Position numbers and translations under genes: made by a program. From Dehalococcoidia bacterium (GTDB taxonomy: Bacteria > Chloroflexota > Dehalococcoidia > UBA2979), in contig JALOAM010000052.1 of the NCBI GenBank assembly GCA_023228765.1, forward strand, positions 1-17,859: a DNA stretch of 17,859 bases, written 5' to 3'. Shown here in pieces: positions 1 to 8,346 of the stretch; positions within the stretch are counted from its first letter, which is position 1, and each line of letters begins with the position of its first letter. The notes under the pieces were generated by a model, which was not told where the DNA came from, searched no databases, and saw only the letters and a program-made list of their open reading frames with translations.

Positions 1-1
1 G

Positions 2-3000
2 GACCTCCGGCCGAGTACGACGTACCGCGCGACCGTCGCCGCGGGGCTCACCTCCGCCGCCGATGGTGTCCTGGACGCGGACTTCACGTGGACGTTCTCC
101 ACGTTCCAGCCGGCCCTCGCAAGCAGCACGCCGGCCGACGACACCTCGTTCGTCCCGCGGGACAGCACCGTGGAGCTCGTGTTCAACCAGCCGATGGCGC
201 CCGCGGCGTCCGAGGGTGTCCGGCTCACGACGACTGATGGCGCTCCCGTCGCGACGACCGCTTCGTGGAGCGAGGACGTCCGCACGCTCACGCTCACGCC
301 GGCGGCATCCCTCGACCTGTCGACGCAGTACGGGGTCACGGTGGACGCCGGGCTACCCGGCGCCGCGGGAGGCGAGACGCGCCAGTCGCGGTCGATCGAG
401 TTCCGCACCGTCGATCCTCCGCGAGTCGTAGCCACCTCGCCCCGTGACGGCGACACCAGGGGATCGCGCTACGGGATCAGCGTCGAGTTCAACAACCCGA
501 TGGACATCGAGACGCTGCAGGACGCGGTCAGCGTCAGCGGTATCGATCGCGAAGACTGGACGCTGTACGCGTACGAGCAGTCCCTCAACATCAACGTGCG
601 GCTAGAGCCCTCCACCCAGTACACGGTCAGCATCGGAGACGGTGTCCTCGACCGGTCCGGGCAGCCGCTGCCCCCGTACTCCTTCACCTTCACCACGGGC
701 GCCCTCGAACCGGGCGTGTTCTTCGCCACGCCCGGCGGGTTCGGGACGTACGGCGCGGGCGTCGAGCAGGAGCTCCTGATCTGGGCGACCAACGTCGACG
801 ACGTGCACCTCACGCTGCATGAACTGACCGAGGACCAGGCGAAGGGCTACTTCGCGGGGACACTGCGGACGGAGACGATCAACAACCCGATCCGCGAATG
901 GTCGCTGGAGGTCGACGGCGACGAGAACACCTCGACGCTGCTCTCGACGCCCCTCGGCGAGGGCGGCCCGCTGCCCCCCGGCCACTACTTCGTGGAGCGG
1001 GACTCCGTCGTATGGGGTAGTTCGTTCTTCTTCTCGGTGGTGGACACCACCCTGGTTACCAAGCTGGCGCTGGATGAACTGCTCGTGTGGGCGGTGGACT
1101 ACGAGACCGGCGAGCCCGTCGCCAACCTCGAGCTGACCGTGGACGGTCCGGGTGCTGCGGGCGAGGTGATCCGCACCGACGCCGAGGGCATCGCGACGCT
1201 CCCCGTGCCCCGCCCCAGCGAGGTCCTCAACCGCGACCGGAGCTACACCGTGACCTCGCGAGACGCGGGGCGCTTCGCGGTGACGCACACGAACCTGCAG
1301 GCGGGGACGGATGACTGGCTGCTGGGCGTGCCGGTGACCTACTGGGATCAACCGGTGGTCGCGCACGTCTACACCGACCGGCCGATCTACCGCTCCGGCG
1401 AGACCGTGGAGTTCAAGGCTGTCGTCCGCGACGACCACGATGCCACCTACACCCTGCCCGAGGCCGGCGAGACCGACCTCCAGCTGATGGTCATGGACGC
1501 CCGAGGCAAGGAGCTCTCGCGCGAGCCCGTTGTGCTGAACGAGTTCGGCACCTTCGCGATGAGCCTGACGCTGCCCGAGGAGGCGGCGACCGGGTACTAC
1601 AACGTCGCAGTGATCCAGCGGATGACCGGAGGGGGCGAGAACTGGATTGCGACGACCGCGTTCCAGGTCGCCGAGTTCCGTACGCCGGAGTTCCGCGTGG
1701 AGATGACCCCGCGCGACCCCGAGTTGGTGGACGGCGAGACCGCCACGATCGACCTCGAAGCGTCGTACTTCTTCGGCGGCCCGCTCGCGGGCGTCGAGGT
1801 CCAGTGGTCTGCGTTCGCCTCGCCGACGGGCGTGTCGTTCGAGGGCTTCGAGCGCTACTCGTTCACCGACTTCGACGTCTTCGACTCCTCCATCGTCGAC
1901 CAGCCCGACCGCGGCTCGGGCACCGCCACCACCGGCGACGACGGTTTCGCGACCATCGAGGTCCCGGCCGCCCTCCGTGCTGGCGAGTCGACGACACAGT
2001 TCCAGGTGAGCGGCACCGTCCTCGACCAGAGCGGCCAGGCGATCGGCGCCACCGCCTCGGTCACGGTGCATCCCTCGACGGTCTACGCCGGGATGACCGC
2101 CGAGGACTACGTCGCGCAGTCCGGCCAGCCGACCGACCTCCTCGTGGCGGCCGTGGACATCGACGGCCAGCCGGTCGCGAACCAGTCCGTGACGGTGGAG
2201 ATCGTCCAGCGCGAGTGGAGCACGGTGTTGGAGGAGACCTCGAGCGGCGCGCGTCGCTACGTCTCCACCCCGCGTGACACGGTGCTCGAAACGCGGTCCG
2301 TGACGAGTGGTGCTGACGGTCTCGCGACCCTGTCTTACACGCCTGACAGGAGCGGGTACCTCCGCCTGGTCGCTCGCACTTCAGATTCGCAAGGACGTGT
2401 CGCACAGGGAGCATCGAGCCTCTGGGTCGCCGGATCGGGGCGCGCCGCGTGGCGCGTCGACAACGACAGCATCATCGAGCTCGTCGCGGACGCCGACGGC
2501 TACCGCGTCGGTGACACGGCGGGCGTCCTCATCCCAGCGCCCTACGAGGACTCCCAGGCGCTGATCACCATCGAGCGTGGCGGCATCCTCCATCGCGAGA
2601 TCCGCTTCCTCGACTCGAACAGCACGGTCGTCGAGGTACCGATCGAGGAAGGCCACGTCCCGAACGTCTTCGTCAGTGTGGTGCTCTACCGGGCCCCCAC
2701 CGCCGAGGATCCCGTGCCGCGCTACCACATCGGCTCCGTCGAGCTGCCCGTGTCCACGGAGACGCGCGAGCTGACGGTGGACCTCCAGTCCAGCGTGGAG
2801 CAGGCGCAGCCCGGCCAGACGGTGTCGTACGACGTCACCGTGACCGACTCGACGGGAGCACCCGTGGAGGCCGAGGTCTCCGTCGCGATGGTGGATGCGG
2901 CGGTCCTATCGCTCTCGGACTTCGTCGACCAGAACGGGCTACAGGCGTTCTGGTATGAACGCGGCCTGGGGGTGCGGACAGCCTCCTCGGCCACGGTCTC

Positions 3001-5239
3001 GGTCGAGCGGAACAACGACACCGTGAGCGAGCCCGACGCGGGCGGCAAGGGCGGCGGCGGCCCCGAGGCCGACAGTCTGCGCACGCAGTTCCGGAATACC
3101 GCGTACTGGGAGCCTCAGCTCCAGACTGACGCCCAGGGCCATGCCTCGTTCGAGGTCACCCTCCCCGACAACCTCACGACGTGGCGGACGCAGGTCCGCG
3201 CGGTGAGCGGCGACACCATGGTGGGCGAGTCCACCGTTGAGTTGCTGTCCACCACGCCGCTCCTCGTGCGTCCCGCGCTGCCGAGGTTCCTGCGCGTCGG
3301 CGACGATGTCGTCCTCCGCACGCTCGTCCGCAACGCGACTGACGAGCCGCAAGAGGTCACCGTCACCATCACGGCTGACGGTGTGGACCTCGAGGGGAGC
3401 GACACGCAGACGCAGGTCGTGGAGCCGGGCGCCTCGGGCGACTTCGCCTGGGATGCCCGCGCCAACACCGAGGGCACCGCGACCGTCTCGTTCGCCGCCG
3501 AGGCGGGCGATCTCGCCGACGGTGTGCAACTCGAACTGCCGGTCTACCTCGACGTGACGCCGGAGACGACGGCGACGGGTGGCGTGGTGGAACGCGAGTC
3601 CGCCGTCGAGGCGATCTACCTGCCGGAGTACGCGATCACTGACCGCGGCTCGCTGGAGGTGAAGGTCCAGGCCTCGATCGTGGGTGCGTTGGAGAGCGAG
3701 CTCTTCCACCTCCGTCCGCCCCTGCGTCGCGAGCAGGAGTCCTCGGTCGGCACGGCCTCGCGCGTCATCGCGACGATCGCCGCGCGCCAGGCCGAGGGGC
3801 GCGAGGGCCAGGACGTGTACGCCACGGTGGAGGATGACCTCCGCCGGTTGCAGTCGATCCAGCGTGGCGACGGGGGCTGGGGCTGGTGCCCCGTCCGCTG
3901 CCAGACCGACCCGGTCGTCACCGGCTGGGTGCTGATGGCCTTCGGCGACGCTGTCGACGCTGGCTGGGACTCGCCCGATGTCCAGTGGCGGCAGGGCACG
4001 TCGGCGATCGCACGGTATATGGGCCGCACCTCCGACGTGGCCGATCCGATCGACCCGAACGAGGAGGCGCTCCTCCTCTACGCGTCGCAGCAGGCACGCG
4101 GCGGGGATGGCGTGCTCCAGAACACGCTCCGCTCCCTCTACGAACAGCACCGCGAGGAACTCACCCCGTGGGGGCAGGCGTACCTGTTGCTCGCGCTCCT
4201 CGACGCCAGCGTGACGCCCGATGACGCGATGGTGCGCGGGCTCATGTCGGACCTGAACGCCTCGGTGATCCCGAGTGCGAACGGGAACCACTGGGAGGCG
4301 GACCCGATCTACGGCACGCTGGAGTCCAACGTCTCGATGACCGCCCTGGTGATGCGCGCCCTCGCGGCGGCTGATCCGGAGCACCCACTCGTCGAGGAGA
4401 CCGCGCGCTGGTTGGTCGCCGCCCGCAACGCCAACGGCTGGGAGAGCGGCGTGGAGCGCGCCCAGGCGATCGCCGGCCTCGGGGCCTACGCCGCCCTGAC
4501 CGGCGAACGCCTCGGTGACTTCGACTTCCGCGTGCTGCTCGACCAGGACGAGGTCCTCGCTGGCCACCTCGCGGCCGGACGCGTCGAGGAGGACTCGAAC
4601 GCGGCGACGGACCTCCCGCTCGGCCCGATCACCCGGGGTGAGGTCCACCGTCTCGCCTTCGAGCGCGAGACCGGTGCGGGACGCCTCTACTACGTCCTCA
4701 ACCTGCGCTACGTCACCCCGGCCGCCGAGGTGGAGTCGCTCAGCCGAGGCCTGTCCGTCGCTCACGAGTACACCCTCGTCGACGACCCCGATGCCCCGAT
4801 CACGGAAGCACGCCTCGGCGACCTCGTGCGGGTGAAGCTCACCATCGTGGCTGACGCCGACCGCAAGTTCGTGGAGGTGGAGGACCTGCTCCCCGCCGGC
4901 CTCGAAGCGCTCGACACGCAGCTCGCGACGGTCCCGGAGGACATCCGCCGGCAGCTCGAGGAGGAACGCACCGACGCGATCCTCGGTGAGGACGCAGAAG
5001 TGAGAGCGTACGCGCCGTGGTACCGGTGGTACTGGTCGCCGTGGGACGACACCGCCGTCCGCGACGACCGCTTCACCCTCTTCGCGACGGACCTCCCCCG
5101 AGGCGTGCACGAGTACGTCTACTTCGCCCGTGCGACCACCCTCGGCGAGTTCTTCGTCGCACCCGCCACCGCGCAGGAGGGCCCCTTCCCCGAGGTCTTC
5201 GGCCGCAGCGATAGCGGACGGTTCTCCGTGGTGAGGTAG
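2..5239 (+). CDS. Alpha-2-macroglobulin family protein, thioester-less, 5' end outside window
   Basis: The frame is open from base 2 to TAG at 5237-5239 (1745 codons). The true start lies upstream, so the first in-frame GTG (170) is internal. Bacterial alpha-2-macroglobulins are large extracytoplasmic proteins thought to trap proteases. The N-terminal part shows tandem SbsA/Big_5 Ig-like repeats: the end of one before about base 120, a second to about 420 and a third to about 705. MG domains follow, including TDRPIYRSGETVEFKA near 1370-1430. A Gly-rich bait-like linker (GGKGGGG, about 3040-3065) precedes the hallmark NTAYWEPQL...LPDNLTTWR (3095-3190). The helical thioester domain runs from about 3700 to 4650, and the end (PEVFGRSDSGRFSV) is typical of the family. 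Where GCxEQ is expected, codons 3722-3736 read L-R-R-E-Q, so no thioester can form. This resembles the thioester-less second macroglobulins (YfaS/MagD type). Signal peptide or lipobox cannot be seen. Family assignment is firm; the role is inferred. Confidence 0.93.
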   Translation, partial: DLRPSTTYRATVAAGLTSAADGVLDADFTWTFSTFQPALASSTPADDTSFVPRDSTVELVFNQPMAPAASEGVRLTTTDGAPVATTASWSEDVRTLTLTPAASLDLSTQYGVTVDAGLPGAAGGETRQSRSIEFRTVDPPRVVATSPRDGDTRGSRYGISVEFNNPMDIETLQDAVSVSGIDREDWTLYAYEQSLNINVRLEPSTQYTVSIGDGVLDRSGQPLPPYSFTFTTGALEPGVFFATPGGFGTYGAGVEQELLIWATNVDDVHLTLHELTEDQAKGYFAGTLRTETINNPIREWSLEVDGDENTSTLLSTPLGEGGPLPPGHYFVERDSVVWGSSFFFSVVDTTLVTKLALDELLVWAVDYETGEPVANLELTVDGPGAAGEVIRTDAEGIATLPVPRPSEVLNRDRSYTVTSRDAGRFAVTHTNLQAGTDDWLLGVPVTYWDQPVVAHVYTDRPIYRSGETVEFKAVVRDDHDATYTLPEAGETDLQLMVMDARGKELSREPVVLNEFGTFAMSLTLPEEAATGYYNVAVIQRMTGGGENWIATTAFQVAEFRTPEFRVEMTPRDPELVDGETATIDLEASYFFGGPLAGVEVQWSAFASPTGVSFEGFERYSFTDFDVFDSSIVDQPDRGSGTATTGDDGFATIEVPAALRAGESTTQFQVSGTVLDQSGQAIGATASVTVHPSTVYAGMTAEDYVAQSGQPTDLLVAAVDIDGQPVANQSVTVEIVQREWSTVLEETSSGARRYVSTPRDTVLETRSVTSGADGLATLSYTPDRSGYLRLVARTSDSQGRVAQGASSLWVAGSGRAAWRVDNDSIIELVADADGYRVGDTAGVLIPAPYEDSQALITIERGGILHREIRFLDSNSTVVEVPIEEGHVPNVFVSVVLYRAPTAEDPVPRYHIGSVELPVSTETRELTVDLQSSVEQAQPGQTVSYDVTVTDSTGAPVEAEVSVAMVDAAVLSLSDFVDQNGLQAFWYERGLGVRTASSATVSVERNNDTVSEPDAGGKGGGGPEADSLRTQFRNTAYWEPQLQTDAQGHASFEVTLPDNLTTWRTQVRAVSGDTMVGESTVELLSTTPLLVRPALPRFLRVGDDVVLRTLVRNATDEPQEVTVTITADGVDLEGSDTQTQVVEPGASGDFAWDARANTEGTATVSFAAEAGDLADGVQLELPVYLDVTPETTATGGVVERESAVEAIYLPEYAITDRGSLEVKVQASIVGALESELFHLRPPLRREQESSVGTASRVIATIAARQAEGREGQDVYATVEDDLRRLQSIQRGDGGWGWCPVRCQTDPVVTGWVLMAFGDAVDAGWDSPDVQWRQGTSAIARYMGRTSDVADPIDPNEEALLLYASQQARGGDGVLQNTLRSLYEQHREELTPWGQAYLLLALLDASVTPDDAMVRGLMSDLNASVIPSANGNHWEADPIYGTLESNVSMTALVMRALAAADPEHPLVEETARWLVAARNANGWESGVERAQAIAGLGAYAALTGERLGDFDFRVLLDQDEVLAGHLAAGRVEEDSNAATDLPLGPITRGEVHRLAFERETGAGRLYYVLNLRYVTPAAEVESLSRGLSVAHEYTLVDDPDAPITEARLGDLVRVKLTIVADADRKFVEVEDLLPAGLEALDTQLATVPEDIRRQLEEERTDAILGEDAEVRAYAPWYRWYWSPWDDTAVRDDRFTLFATDLPRGVHEYVYFARATTLGEFFVAPATAQEGPFPEVFGRSDSGRFSVVR

Positions 5240-5275
5240 TCCAGAGGTGAGCGTCACCCCACCTCATCCGCCCGA

Positions 5276-5293
5276 GACACCTCCGAGGGTGTC
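5276..5293. terminator. Possible bidirectional hairpin between convergent genes
   Basis: GACACC (5276-5281) and GGTGTC (5288-5293) form a perfect 6-bp stem with a 6-base loop. It lies in the 57-base gap between the macroglobulin stop and the stop of the convergent permease gene. There is no T-tract on either strand, so intrinsic termination is uncertain. Confidence 0.3.
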
Positions 5294-5296
5294 CCG

Positions 5297-6181
5297 CTAG
5301 ATGCGGTACTCGGGCGTGCCGGGATCGGCGAGGGCGGCGTCCGCTCCGAGGAGCGGGGCGCCCGGCGCGGCTGCGCGGCGAGCCACCCGCCGGCGCGGGG
5401 TGAGGAGGTAGTGCGCCGCGCGATCGAGGATGAACCCGAGCGCGCCGATCACCACCAGCGCTGCGACGAGATCCGAGTAGTCGAAGCGGTCACGCGAGTC
5501 GAGGATGAAGTACCCCAGCCCGGAGTCCACGCCGAGCATCTCCGCGGGGACCAGGATGATCCACGCCGTGGTCAGCGCGAGCCTCAAGCCCGTGAGGACA
5601 TCGGCGCGGATGCCGGGCCAGATGATCGTGCGGAGCAGCTCGAACCGCGTCGCCCGGAGGCTGCGGCCGAGCATCAGCCACTGCGGGTCGAGCGCGGCGA
5701 CGCCGGCGCTGGTGCTGAGGGCGATCGGCCAGACCGCTCCGATGGCGACGAGGAAGTAGACCGGCTGGTCGCCGACGCCGAACCAGATGATCGCCAGCGG
5801 CGTCCACGACAGCGGCGACACCATCCGCACGAACGAGGCCGCCGGGCCGAACGTCCGCGCGAAGATCCTCGACCCGCCGAGGGCGAGCCCGAACGGGATG
5901 CCGATCACCGCGGCGATCAACAGCCCGACGAGGATGCGCTTCACGCTCGCGATGGCGTGGCGGTTCAGCGTCCCGTCCGCGAGGAGATCGGCCAGCGCGC
6001 GCCCGCCCTTGTCCGGGGCGAACGACGCGAGGAAGCTCCCCTCCTCGACGAACAGGGTGATCGCGAGCCACCAGAGGACCACGAGCACGGCAGCGCCGAG
6101 CAGGGGGAGGCCGACCGCGGCCACCACCCCGCCCCATCCCTGCCCGTCCGCGGTGCCCCCGGAGGGCGACGCCTGCGTCAC
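5297..6181 (-). CDS. ABC transporter permease, nitrate/sulfonate/taurine (SsuC/TauC) class
   Basis: 294 residues. This is the inner-membrane channel subunit of an importer whose ATPase and binding protein are encoded just upstream. Hydrophobic segments include residues about 19-45 (GLPLLGAAVLVVLWWLAI), about 85-105 (ILVGLLIAAVIGIPFGLALG) and several from about 125 to 255. The ATPase-docking EAA-type loop reads LRATRFELLRTIIWPGIRAD, followed by LTGLRLALTTAW, as usual for BPD_transp_1 permeases of this class. The start is GTG at 6181-6179. It overlaps the TGA of the binding-protein gene (GTGA, 6178-6181), so translation is probably coupled. It is the last gene of the operon. The C-terminal tail is Arg/Ala-rich and cytoplasmic-looking. 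The substrate cannot be read from the permease. Confidence 0.9.
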   Translation of the reverse strand: MTQASPSGGTADGQGWGGVVAAVGLPLLGAAVLVVLWWLAITLFVEEGSFLASFAPDKGGRALADLLADGTLNRHAIASVKRILVGLLIAAVIGIPFGLALGGSRIFARTFGPAASFVRMVSPLSWTPLAIIWFGVGDQPVYFLVAIGAVWPIALSTSAGVAALDPQWLMLGRSLRATRFELLRTIIWPGIRADVLTGLRLALTTAWIILVPAEMLGVDSGLGYFILDSRDRFDYSDLVAALVVIGALGFILDRAAHYLLTPRRRVARRAAAPGAPLLGADAALADPGTPEYRI

Positions 6182-7470
6182 ACGTCAATCCGCTCTTCGC
6201 GCTCGAGGCTCGGGTCGATGTCGAAGCGCTCGGCGCCGCCGGCTGCCTCGATCGCCTGGCGGGCGAACCGGTCGTCGATCAGCATCCGGTGCGCCTCCGC
6301 GGGGTCGAGGTCCTGGAGGAAGGCGTTGTCGCCTTCCACCACGGTCTTCTTCAGCTCCTCGACCAGGCGCTCCGTGTAGGAGCTGTATGGGAATGGCTGG
6401 AAGTCGATCCGCTGGGTGTCCCAGTCAGCGTGCTGGATGGCGCCAGTCGGGCCGTACTCGGCGATGTCGTAGTGCGAGATGGCGCGCTCGATGACCTCGA
6501 GCGGCTGGGGAAGGTACCCGTTGCCCTCGTTCGAGAGCAGCCGGGCGGCCTCGGTGCGGTTCTCGCGCGCGTAGACCTGCGCCTTCGCGAGGCTGCTGAC
6601 CACGGCCTGCGACCAGTTCGGCCGGTTGACCACGTCATCCTCGTGCATCAGGGCGACGCAGCAGGCGTGCTCGAACCACACGTCGGGGATGAAGCGCAGG
6701 ATCTTGCCGACGCCGTTGACCTCCGCGACCGCGTTGAACGGGTCCGCCACGATGTAACCGCTGATCGAGCCGTTCGCGAGGCCCGCGGGCATGTCCGGCG
6801 GCGCCATCACGACGAGCTTGACCTCGCCCGCCTTCGGGTCGCCCGTGGTGATCGGGGTGATGCCCGCCTCGCGCAGCAGCATCTGCAGCACGACGTTGTG
6901 GACGGAGTACCAGAACGGGATCCCGAAGACCGTCCCGGAGAGGTCCTGGAGCGAGTTCACGTCGTTCGCGACCGTGAGCGCCGATCCGCCGGTGTGGTTC
7001 CACGCGACTAGCTTCAGCGGGAAGTTCTGGCCAAAGCGGAGCCAGATCGCCATCGGCATCAGCAGGTGGACGATGTCCACCTGCTTCGCCTGGAACGCCT
7101 CCGCGATCTGCGACCAGCCTCGGAACAGCGTCGGGTCCGAGGGCTTCAGGCCGGCTTCCTCGTAGTAGCCGAGGCCCTGCGCGAGGACGAGCGGTGTCGC
7201 GTCCGTGATCGGCAGGTAGCCGACGCGGAGGTCGGTCTTCTCCAGCTCGCCACCCGCGGTGGCCGTGCCCCCGGCGGCAGTCGTGCCGGTCGCCGTGCCC
7301 TCGCCCCCGTCGCCGGACGGCTCGTCGTCGCTACAGCCGAGGAGCGCCGCTCCGGCGAGACCGGCGAGGCCAACGCCCGCGCCGCGGAAGAACGTCCGCC
7401 GGCCAAACGCCGCCGAGGTGGCGGGCATCAGGCGATGTCCATCGCGAGGAGTCCACAGGGGAGGAGTCAT
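6178..7470 (-). CDS. ABC transporter substrate-binding lipoprotein (NMT1/NrtA-CmpA-like) with Tat signal
   Basis: 430 residues from the ATG at 7470. Codons upstream are open to 7530, but GGAAGG 9 bases before this ATG supports it. A second ATG at 7428 is possible and would give a more usual signal length. The N-terminus shows a twin-arginine motif (GRRTFFRG, RR at residues 24-25), a hydrophobic stretch and a lipobox ALLGC (Cys46), then a Gly/Thr/Ala-rich linker. It therefore looks like a Tat-exported membrane-anchored lipoprotein. The mature part starts LRVGYLPITDATPLVLAQGLG and contains RGWSQIAEAFQ and HLLMPMAIWLR, resembling the nitrate/bicarbonate binding proteins NrtA/CmpA and the wider NMT1/SsuA group. 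A Cys pair occurs in WFEHACCVALMHED. The gene sits between ATPase and permease, completing one importer. Likely ligands are a small anion or an organosulfur or aromatic compound; this is unresolved. Confidence 0.88.
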   Translation of the reverse strand: MTPPLWTPRDGHRLMPATSAAFGRRTFFRGAGVGLAGLAGAALLGCSDDEPSGDGGEGTATGTTAAGGTATAGGELEKTDLRVGYLPITDATPLVLAQGLGYYEEAGLKPSDPTLFRGWSQIAEAFQAKQVDIVHLLMPMAIWLRFGQNFPLKLVAWNHTGGSALTVANDVNSLQDLSGTVFGIPFWYSVHNVVLQMLLREAGITPITTGDPKAGEVKLVVMAPPDMPAGLANGSISGYIVADPFNAVAEVNGVGKILRFIPDVWFEHACCVALMHEDDVVNRPNWSQAVVSSLAKAQVYARENRTEAARLLSNEGNGYLPQPLEVIERAISHYDIAEYGPTGAIQHADWDTQRIDFQPFPYSSYTERLVEELKKTVVEGDNAFLQDLDPAEAHRMLIDDRFARQAIEAAGGAERFDIDPSLEREERIDV

Positions 7471-7525
7471 GTGAGCCGACCTTCCAGCACCAATCCAGCA
7501 CGGGGAGGCGCAGCCCCCCGGAACG

Positions 7526-7539
7526 ACCAACCTGTTGGT
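7526..7539 (-). other. Intra-operon inverted repeat after the ATPase stop codon
   Basis: ACCAAC and GTTGGT (7526-7531, 7534-7539) are complementary and lie directly after the ATPase TGA. A second, weaker G/C-rich hairpin (7503-7519) follows before the binding-protein gene. Such structures can stabilise or partly terminate a polycistronic mRNA; function is not shown. Confidence 0.25.
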
Positions 7540-8346
7540 TCAGCGAGTTGGTGAGACGGCCCCGCGGAGCGGGCTGGCGCCCGCCTCCGGCGCCGAGGGT
7601 GCGCGACCGCTCGCGACTTCGCCGTAGGTCCGCAGGACCTCCTCGCGGAGTTCCGCCAGCTGACGAGGCTCGCGCTTCTCCGAGGAGATCTCCCACGTCC
7701 GCACGATGCGGCCGGGCGAGGGCGACATGAGGGCGACGCGGTTGCCCAGCAGCAGGGCTTCTTCGACGTCGTGTGTGACCATCACCACGGTGAGGCCGAG
7801 GCTCTGCTGGATGCCCAGCAGCCACTGCTGCAGGCTTCGCCGCGTGAGCGGGTCCAGCGCGCCGAACGGCTCGTCCAGCAGGATCACGCGCGGACGCGTC
7901 ACCACGGTCCGCGCGAGGGAGACGCGCTGCGCCTGCCCTCCGGAGAGCTCGCTCGGGTACGCCCCGGCGAGCTCGGAGAGGCCGAACTCGGCGAGCGTGC
8001 GCTCGATGAGGCCGTCCTCGTTCGCGCTCTTGTTCGCGCCGTAGCTCAGCCCGAGGGCGACGTTGTCATGGACGTTCAGCCACGGGAGGAGCAACGGCTG
8101 CTGGAAGACGATGCCGACGTCCCGACCACCGGGGCCGGGCGCTACCTCCACCGTGCCTTCGTCGAGCTGGTCCAGTCGTGCGATCACCCGCAGCAGCGTG
8201 CTCTTGCCGCAGCCGCTCGGGCCGAGGAGCACGAAGACCTCGCCGTCCGCGACCTCCAGGTCGAGGTCCTCGAAGACCGTGAACTGGTGTCCACGGGCTC
8301 CGAGGCGGCGGGTGCCGTTGGCTACGCGGAGCGGGCTAGCAGCCAC
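7540..8346 (-). CDS. ABC transporter ATP-binding protein, nitrate/sulfonate/taurine (SsuB/TauB) class
   Basis: 268 residues. It powers the importer by ATP hydrolysis on the cytoplasmic face. Visible motifs are Walker A GPSGCGKST (residues 42-50), the Q-loop FQQPLLLPW (Q82), signature LSGGQAQR (134-141), Walker B VILLDEP with D-loop FGALD (154-165), and the switch His in MVTHDVEEAL (H192). FQ(Q)PxLLPW and THDVEEA are characteristic of the SsuB/TauB/NrtD group. The start is GTG at 8346. A good Shine-Dalgarno (GGAGGT, 8361-8356 on this strand) sits 9 bases ahead, inside the end of the upstream flavoprotein gene, and the two genes overlap by 25 bases. The C-terminal 30 residues are Ala/Pro/Ser-rich and probably disordered. 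Confidence 0.95.
   Translation of the reverse strand: MAASPLRVANGTRRLGARGHQFTVFEDLDLEVADGEVFVLLGPSGCGKSTLLRVIARLDQLDEGTVEVAPGPGGRDVGIVFQQPLLLPWLNVHDNVALGLSYGANKSANEDGLIERTLAEFGLSELAGAYPSELSGGQAQRVSLARTVVTRPRVILLDEPFGALDPLTRRSLQQWLLGIQQSLGLTVVMVTHDVEEALLLGNRVALMSPSPGRIVRTWEISSEKREPRQLAELREEVLRTYGEVASGRAPSAPEAGASPLRGAVSPTR

Noticed and set aside
602..2071. Long minus-strand ORF (489 codons) opposite the macroglobulin gene
   Set aside because: Low-complexity Arg/Val/His-rich translation typical of the antisense frame of a GC-rich gene; the plus-strand frame has clear domains.
2939..5257. Minus-strand ORF of 772 codons opposite the macroglobulin gene
   Set aside because: Same antisense effect of high GC; no recognisable domain, and the plus-strand protein is unequivocal.
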